Positions 60,325 through 64,000 of a DNA stretch of 64,000 bases are shown one piece after another. The stretch's first letter is position 1; every line of letters begins with the position of its first letter. This DNA comes from an uncultured Collinsella sp. (GTDB taxonomy: Bacteria > Actinomycetota > Coriobacteriia > Coriobacteriales > Coriobacteriaceae). A program made the translations under genes and the position numbers. Where the stretch lies: assembly GCA_900542825.1 (NCBI GenBank), contig UQOY01000006.1:57569-121568 (forward strand), read 5' to 3'. The notes beneath the pieces are model-generated. The model saw nothing but the letters and a program-made list of their open reading frames with translations. It had not been told where the DNA came from and made no database searches.

Positions 60325-62286
60325 CTAATGCTCGCGGCGCTTGGTCGCGGCGAGGCCGACGGCGGCTACGGTTGCGCCGGCGATGCCTAGGGCGGCGACC
60401 GTCATCGCGGTGGTATCCCCCGTGGTAGCCAGGACAGCATCGCCCTTCTTGGCCGGCGTGGTTTTCTCAACCGTCTTGGTCGTGGTAGTTGTCGCGACCG
60501 GCTTGGCCGCGGGCTTGGCCGCGGGCTTCACCCCAGGCTGCGGCGTCGGCTTGGGATCCGGCGTAGGCAGCGGATCGGGGGTCGGCGTGGCTTCAGGCGT
60601 AAAGGTCAGATCGGTGTTGAGCCACAGGGTGTAGATCCAACCGCTGTCCTCATCGGATACGCTGTCCGCGACCTGGTAGCCGCACTCCTGGCCGTTGATC
60701 ACCAGCTTGGTGTCGGACGTGAAGTAGAAGCCGCGCGCGGACTTGAGGTAGATGCCGTAGCGATAGGTCACGCCAGGCTTAAAGGCGTCGATGTGGTTCG
60801 TAATGTTCTGATCCCAGAACTCCTGAGAGTTCACTTCGCTGCCGTCGCTGCCCGTCCAGAACTCACACTGAGGAAGGGAGTTGGAACCCGTCGGAACATT
60901 CGCCGTAAAGACTGGCCTATCGCCCGCCTTGAAGGTGGTCGTGGCGCCGTTGATCTCGATAACGTCGATGGCCCGCCATTCGTCGATCGGCTGCTCGCAC
61001 AGCATATTGTCGGCGTTTGGCGCGAAGACGCCGTTGACGGTCTTGATGTGGTGCGCCCAATGACCGTTGACGTACATCATGCAGTCATCGGCCACGGTAT
61101 TGTCGCCCTTGAGCCTCAGCTCAACGGAGTACATGTAGAACTTGCCCTCTTCGAAGTGTTCGATCCTCCTCGCGCCCGTCGGATACTTGGCAGGGTCGGA
61201 ATACCAGAAGGCAACGGGCGTGAGCTCCGCAGGGTCGCTGCCATCCATCTCCTCCCAGCACTCATACGCGATCTCGTACTTGTCGGCATCGGCAACGGGG
61301 ATCGTCGCGGTCGCGCGCGGCGCCTCGCCGGGCGCGTAGTCGGTCTTCACGTCGTTGACGTTCAGGTTATGGAGGGCTTCGTTTTCCGATGCAACAAGCG
61401 TAATTTCACTATTGATGACGTAGCGGAGGTAATAATCGTACCTGGTTTCGTTGACGATAGTCGAGCTGCCTTCATAGTCAGTTCCGGTATACTCCAGTGC
61501 CGAGCCAATATAGAGAGCCTCATTGCGCGTGAGTCGATACGAGCCGTCTGCCGCGCCACCCGTAAAGGTCAGCGTCAGCCTCATGTGATCGCCAGCGGGT
61601 TCGAAGCGAGCCGTCACGTCGGACATGGATGCATCCTGAACTTCGACCAGAGTGCCCGAAGCGGCATCGGCCCTGTAGTACTTAACCTCGACGACTTCGC
61701 TCGCAAGCGCTTCTGGAATGCCACCCTCAACATCGGGAAAATCATAGGTATACGACTGGCCCTTTTCGAGTGTGACATTGCTCGGAAGCGCGCAGTCCGT
61801 GTAGCGGGGAACCACGGTCGTATTGACCCTAACGTCGCTGCCGCCAACAACATCGGTCACACCGCAGGGCATGATGGCGTCATTCGCCGGCGTGGCGGCG
61901 TTGTCGCTGGGAGTATTTTGTTCAGCGGGTGCCGCATCGTTGGATTCATCGGTGGCGCCAGTCGGGGCCGTCTGCTGAGGCTCAACGGTGGCTTGCGCCG
62001 CCGGAGCAGCATCGGTTGCAGGCGCGGTCGAAGCAGCCGGTGCGGTCGTTGCAGCCGCATCCTCCGCAACCGTCGGCGTCACCGGAGCCGCGGCAACCTC
62101 ATCCGTCCCAGCGGCGGGATCGGCGCATTCCGTCGCCAGCGCCACGCTCGGCAGCAGCAACTGACCGACCATAAGCGCACACGCGCCGGCGCAAGCTATT
62201 TTGGCACCCACACAACGCCAGGTACCGTGAACCAGCGAGCAGGTGGACTCACGCTGAGCTTGCTTGTCAAAGTGGCTTACGTTCAT
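60325..62286 (-). CDS. LAxTG-anchored surface protein with two related beta domains
   Basis: The 653-residue protein has a signal peptide with a long basic n-region (1 to about 55, hydrophobic CAGACALMVGQLLLPSVALA), then a low-complexity Ala/Thr/Pro/Glu spacer (about 55-150). Two copies of a domain of about 95 residues (about 335-430 and 440-535) have the pattern AG-x(2)-P-x-x-TA-x-V, an F-x(2)-G-x(2)-Y-x-Y strand and a terminal VNG/ING. A Pro/Thr/Lys spacer, the sorting motif LATTG, a hydrophobic helix and KRREH follow. AAGGAGG lies 5 nt before the ATG at 62286. The last 35 residues resemble those of the giant surface protein, suggesting duplication of the 3' end. Function unknown, probably adhesion. 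Confidence 0.88.
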   Translation of the reverse strand: MNVSHFDKQAQRESTCSLVHGTWRCVGAKIACAGACALMVGQLLLPSVALATECADPAAGTDEVAAAPVTPTVAEDAAATTAPAASTAPATDAAPAAQATVEPQQTAPTGATDESNDAAPAEQNTPSDNAATPANDAIMPCGVTDVVGGSDVRVNTTVVPRYTDCALPSNVTLEKGQSYTYDFPDVEGGIPEALASEVVEVKYYRADAASGTLVEVQDASMSDVTARFEPAGDHMRLTLTFTGGAADGSYRLTRNEALYIGSALEYTGTDYEGSSTIVNETRYDYYLRYVINSEITLVASENEALHNLNVNDVKTDYAPGEAPRATATIPVADADKYEIAYECWEEMDGSDPAELTPVAFWYSDPAKYPTGARRIEHFEEGKFYMYSVELRLKGDNTVADDCMMYVNGHWAHHIKTVNGVFAPNADNMLCEQPIDEWRAIDVIEINGATTTFKAGDRPVFTANVPTGSNSLPQCEFWTGSDGSEVNSQEFWDQNITNHIDAFKPGVTYRYGIYLKSARGFYFTSDTKLVINGQECGYQVADSVSDEDSGWIYTLWLNTDLTFTPEATPTPDPLPTPDPKPTPQPGVKPAAKPAAKPVATTTTTKTVEKTTPAKKGDAVLATTGDTTAMTVAALGIAGATVAAVGLAATKRREH

Positions 62287-62311
62287 AACGGCCTCCTTGG
62301 TCGTAGGGACA

Positions 62312-62347
62312 TACCACCACGAAGGTGCCTGTCCCCTTTGTGGTGGT
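62312..62347. repeat. GGCACCTTTGTGG hairpin (copy 3, inverted)
   Basis: ACCACCAC and GTGGTGGT close a hairpin containing GAAGGTGCCTGTCCCC. It lies in the 5' untranslated region of the surface-protein gene, 26 nt before the start. Confidence 0.82.
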
Positions 62348-62382
62348 CCTGTACCACCAAGATGTGCCAAATGACTCCATAT

Positions 62383-62410
62383 GCCTAGGTTCGTAGATGT
62401 GAACCTAGGC
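62383..62410. promoter_or_regulatory. Palindrome between the surface-protein gene and the LuxR-type gene
   Basis: GCCTAGGTTC and its exact complement are separated by GTAGATGT (8 nt). It has the same core and spacing as 60049-60082. It is placed in the divergent promoter region, about 97 nt upstream of the surface gene start and 103 nt upstream of the regulator start. It is a probable operator. Confidence 0.72.
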
Positions 62411-62469
62411 CTCTACCTGCGGTTTAATTCAATATGATTTCGCCATCGCCACACTCGTCCCGGGAACGC

Positions 62470-62475
62470 TACAAT
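62470..62475 (+). promoter_or_regulatory. -10 element (TACAAT) of the LuxR-type gene
   Basis: GAACGCTACAATCGAGG lies about 38 nt before the TTG start. Confidence 0.45.
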
Positions 62476-62512
62476 CGAGGACACGATTATTCATCCACCC
62501 AAAGGACCGTCC

Positions 62513-63919
62513 TTGAACCTGAGCAGGTCTAAAATCAACGCGCTTCTGGCACTCGCGCTCTTCACCTTCGCCTTCCTTGCCGCCGAGTTTCGCTTCGACG
62601 TCAACGTCGGGCTGCTCGCCGGTGCCGAACGCGTTGTAATCGCACAGGGCTTTATTCTGGGTGCGAGCGTGCTCGGCTTTATCGGATATGCGCCGCTGCT
62701 CGGGCTCGCACAGCGCAAAGGCCACTCACTAGCAGCCGTCAACGCCGCCGCCGCCCCTATCGCCATCGTGGGCCTGACCCAAATTCAGTTCCCTACGACC
62801 CCGCTTGCCCTCGAGATTCTGGGCTGCATCGCATTCTTTGGACTCGGACTGTTAGGCGCCGCAGCGCACCACGCCTTTTCGTTGGCATTCCAGGATGACC
62901 CCAAACTCGCCACTGGAGCGGGAGCAGCCTATGCTGCCGGCATCCTGATGCAGTTCGCCGTCAACCTGATTGATTGCGGCGGCATCGTCGAGCTCATCAT
63001 TCTTGGCGCGGCAACGATCGCCATCTCTGCCCTCAGCGTCGTTCCCCAAAAGGCTGCCGAGAGCTCAAACCCCGCCATCAATCCCTTTGTTGAGCCATCG
63101 CACGCCCTTGCCAAGCAGGCATGTTGGGGCATCGCGCTCGCCATGATTCTTGCCTGCTTGTTCTCGACCCTCGACAACGTGGTCACGCTCTCCAACGCCC
63201 ACGGCACCATCGCCGTACAGACTTGGCCGCGCCTCTTTTTGGCGGCAAGCGGCCTTGCCGCCGGCATTATCTTTGACCTTGCCGAGCGCCGCTACATGGG
63301 ACTTGTCATGCTCGGCATCGCCGTACTCTCGACCATTTCCATCCTAGCCGTAGAGGCCGGGGCCGATCCCAACCTGGGCCTTATCGTCTTTTACCTGAGC
63401 TCGGGCTTTTTCGTCACGTTCTTCACCGCCACCTTTACACAGCTGGCACCGCGCATGCATGCGCCCGCCCTCTGGGCCGGCATGGGACGCGCCGCCAACA
63501 ACATGTGCGCGTTCACTACATCGGGCATCTCGCTGGCACTTGTGACCTCGGGCAATGTCGCCCTCATCATGATCGGTGCGCTCGTTTTGCTCGTCGCCGC
63601 CTGCGCGGCATTCGTGGCAGCCGGCCTGTTCCGCCTACCCCAAACCGAGCAGGAGCGCGAACACGAGCAGCTGGCAGAAGAAGCGCTCGCCGCCCCCACC
63701 ATCGAGGAGCAACGCCAGGCCTTCATCGCCAACCACGCTCTCACCCCGCGCGAAGTCGACGTGCTCATGGCTGTGACCCAGGATGAACGCCCGCTCAAGC
63801 AGATCGCCGAGGAGCTCGGCATCTCGATGCGCATGGTACAGCGCCACCTGAGCTCTATCTACCAAAAGACCGACACGCAGACGCGCGCCGGCCTCACCAA
63901 GGCCTTCCCCTCGGCCTAA
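62513..63919 (+). CDS. Membrane-bound LuxR-family regulator (12-TM + HTH)
   Basis: The 468-residue protein has about 12 hydrophobic helices (about 8-380), laid out like an MFS transporter. A linker follows, then a C-terminal LuxR-type helix-turn-helix (about 405-465): LTPREVDVLMAVTQ through ISMRMVQRHLSSIYQKT. Such fusions are abundant in Coriobacteriia (Eggerthella, Collinsella), where they often sit beside the gene they control and are thought to sense small molecules. The start is TTG at 62513 with AAAGGA 6 nt upstream. It is divergent from an LAxTG surface gene across a palindrome, making that gene its likely target. Confidence 0.9.
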   Translation: MNLSRSKINALLALALFTFAFLAAEFRFDVNVGLLAGAERVVIAQGFILGASVLGFIGYAPLLGLAQRKGHSLAAVNAAAAPIAIVGLTQIQFPTTPLALEILGCIAFFGLGLLGAAAHHAFSLAFQDDPKLATGAGAAYAAGILMQFAVNLIDCGGIVELIILGAATIAISALSVVPQKAAESSNPAINPFVEPSHALAKQACWGIALAMILACLFSTLDNVVTLSNAHGTIAVQTWPRLFLAASGLAAGIIFDLAERRYMGLVMLGIAVLSTISILAVEAGADPNLGLIVFYLSSGFFVTFFTATFTQLAPRMHAPALWAGMGRAANNMCAFTTSGISLALVTSGNVALIMIGALVLLVAACAAFVAAGLFRLPQTEQEREHEQLAEEALAAPTIEEQRQAFIANHALTPREVDVLMAVTQDERPLKQIAEELGISMRMVQRHLSSIYQKTDTQTRAGLTKAFPSA

Positions 63920-63924
63920 AACAA

Positions 63925-63950
63925 AAACCACCACAAAAGTGCCTGTGAAC
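63925..63950. repeat. Half copy of the GGCACCTTTGTGG hairpin
   Basis: AACCACCACAAAAGTGCCTG continues with TGAAC directly after the regulator stop; the matching right arm is not found before the window edge. Confidence 0.6.
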
Positions 63951-64000
63951 TGCGCCCCGAAACTTGGACTGAACAAATAGCGACTACGCCGCAAGGGCCC

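Overview
The window looks like a chromosome segment of a GC-rich anaerobic actinobacterium of the class Coriobacteriia, most likely Collinsella or a close relative. This is inferred from the high GC content, LAxTG-type cell-wall anchors, an Ech-type hydrogenase with NfnAB, a 12-TM LuxR-type regulator, and coriobacterial-looking housekeeping genes. No phage, plasmid or complete insertion sequence is present.

Layout. 1-2.3 kb: a LacI-type regulator (cut by the left edge) and a ribokinase/nucleoside hydrolase pair for nucleoside and ribose salvage. 2.5-8.6 kb: an OatA-like O-acyltransferase, then an Nramp-like metal transporter preceded by a PRC/MgtE-N/CBS regulatory-membrane protein with a long leader. 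8.7-14.5 kb: a polysaccharide-deacetylase pseudoenzyme, PRC-barrel and YtxH proteins, a cyanophycin-synthetase-N-like protein, a CorC/HlyC-type CBS membrane protein and a hemolysin III/PAQR protein. 14.6-17 kb: an alpha/beta hydrolase behind two operator-like dyads and a DUF362 ferredoxin protein. 17.2-26.2 kb: a MacB/FtsX-type ABC exporter, an ABC-2 exporter, and a divergent NarL-type two-component system. 26.5-32.2 kb: a complete ech set in ABCDEF order with echA and echB fused. 32.5-35.4 kb: a double-HTH protein and an Old Yellow Enzyme/dienoyl-CoA reductase-like flavoprotein. 35.9-41.4 kb: initiator tRNA, coaX, a divergent biotin-ligase-like protein, a folP-folK fusion, a sirtuin and exonuclease III. 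41.9-45 kb: an ECF transporter (S, fused A1A2, T). 45.2-50.3 kb: glmU-prs-pth, interrupted by one accessory gene bracketed by two matching inverted-repeat elements. 50.7-53 kb: nfnA-nfnB. 53.3-64 kb: a 2212-residue and a 653-residue LAxTG surface protein and a membrane-bound LuxR regulator.

How the genes work together. Ech couples ferredoxin oxidation to proton reduction and ion pumping, and NfnAB links ferredoxin, NADH and NADPH; together they indicate fermentative, hydrogen-evolving energy conservation. The two surface proteins share a palindrome (TAGGTTC-N8-GAACCTA) upstream of their starts, and one copy lies in the divergent promoter region of the LuxR gene. This suggests a small adhesin regulon.

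The least ordinary part of the window is its intergenic DNA. At least seven families of palindromic or inverted-repeat elements occupy the gaps: tandem CTGTAACA hairpins (nine copies in three arrays); 154-174 bp elements with an ACCGCAGGTA core; about 203 bp GGACAGTT-ended elements around an accessory gene; GGGGACAG/GGGACGTT units that abut and sometimes supply stop codons; GGCACCTTTGTGG hairpins next to the surface genes; and single long inverted repeats at 5 kb and 50.4 kb. No transposase that could move them is in the window.
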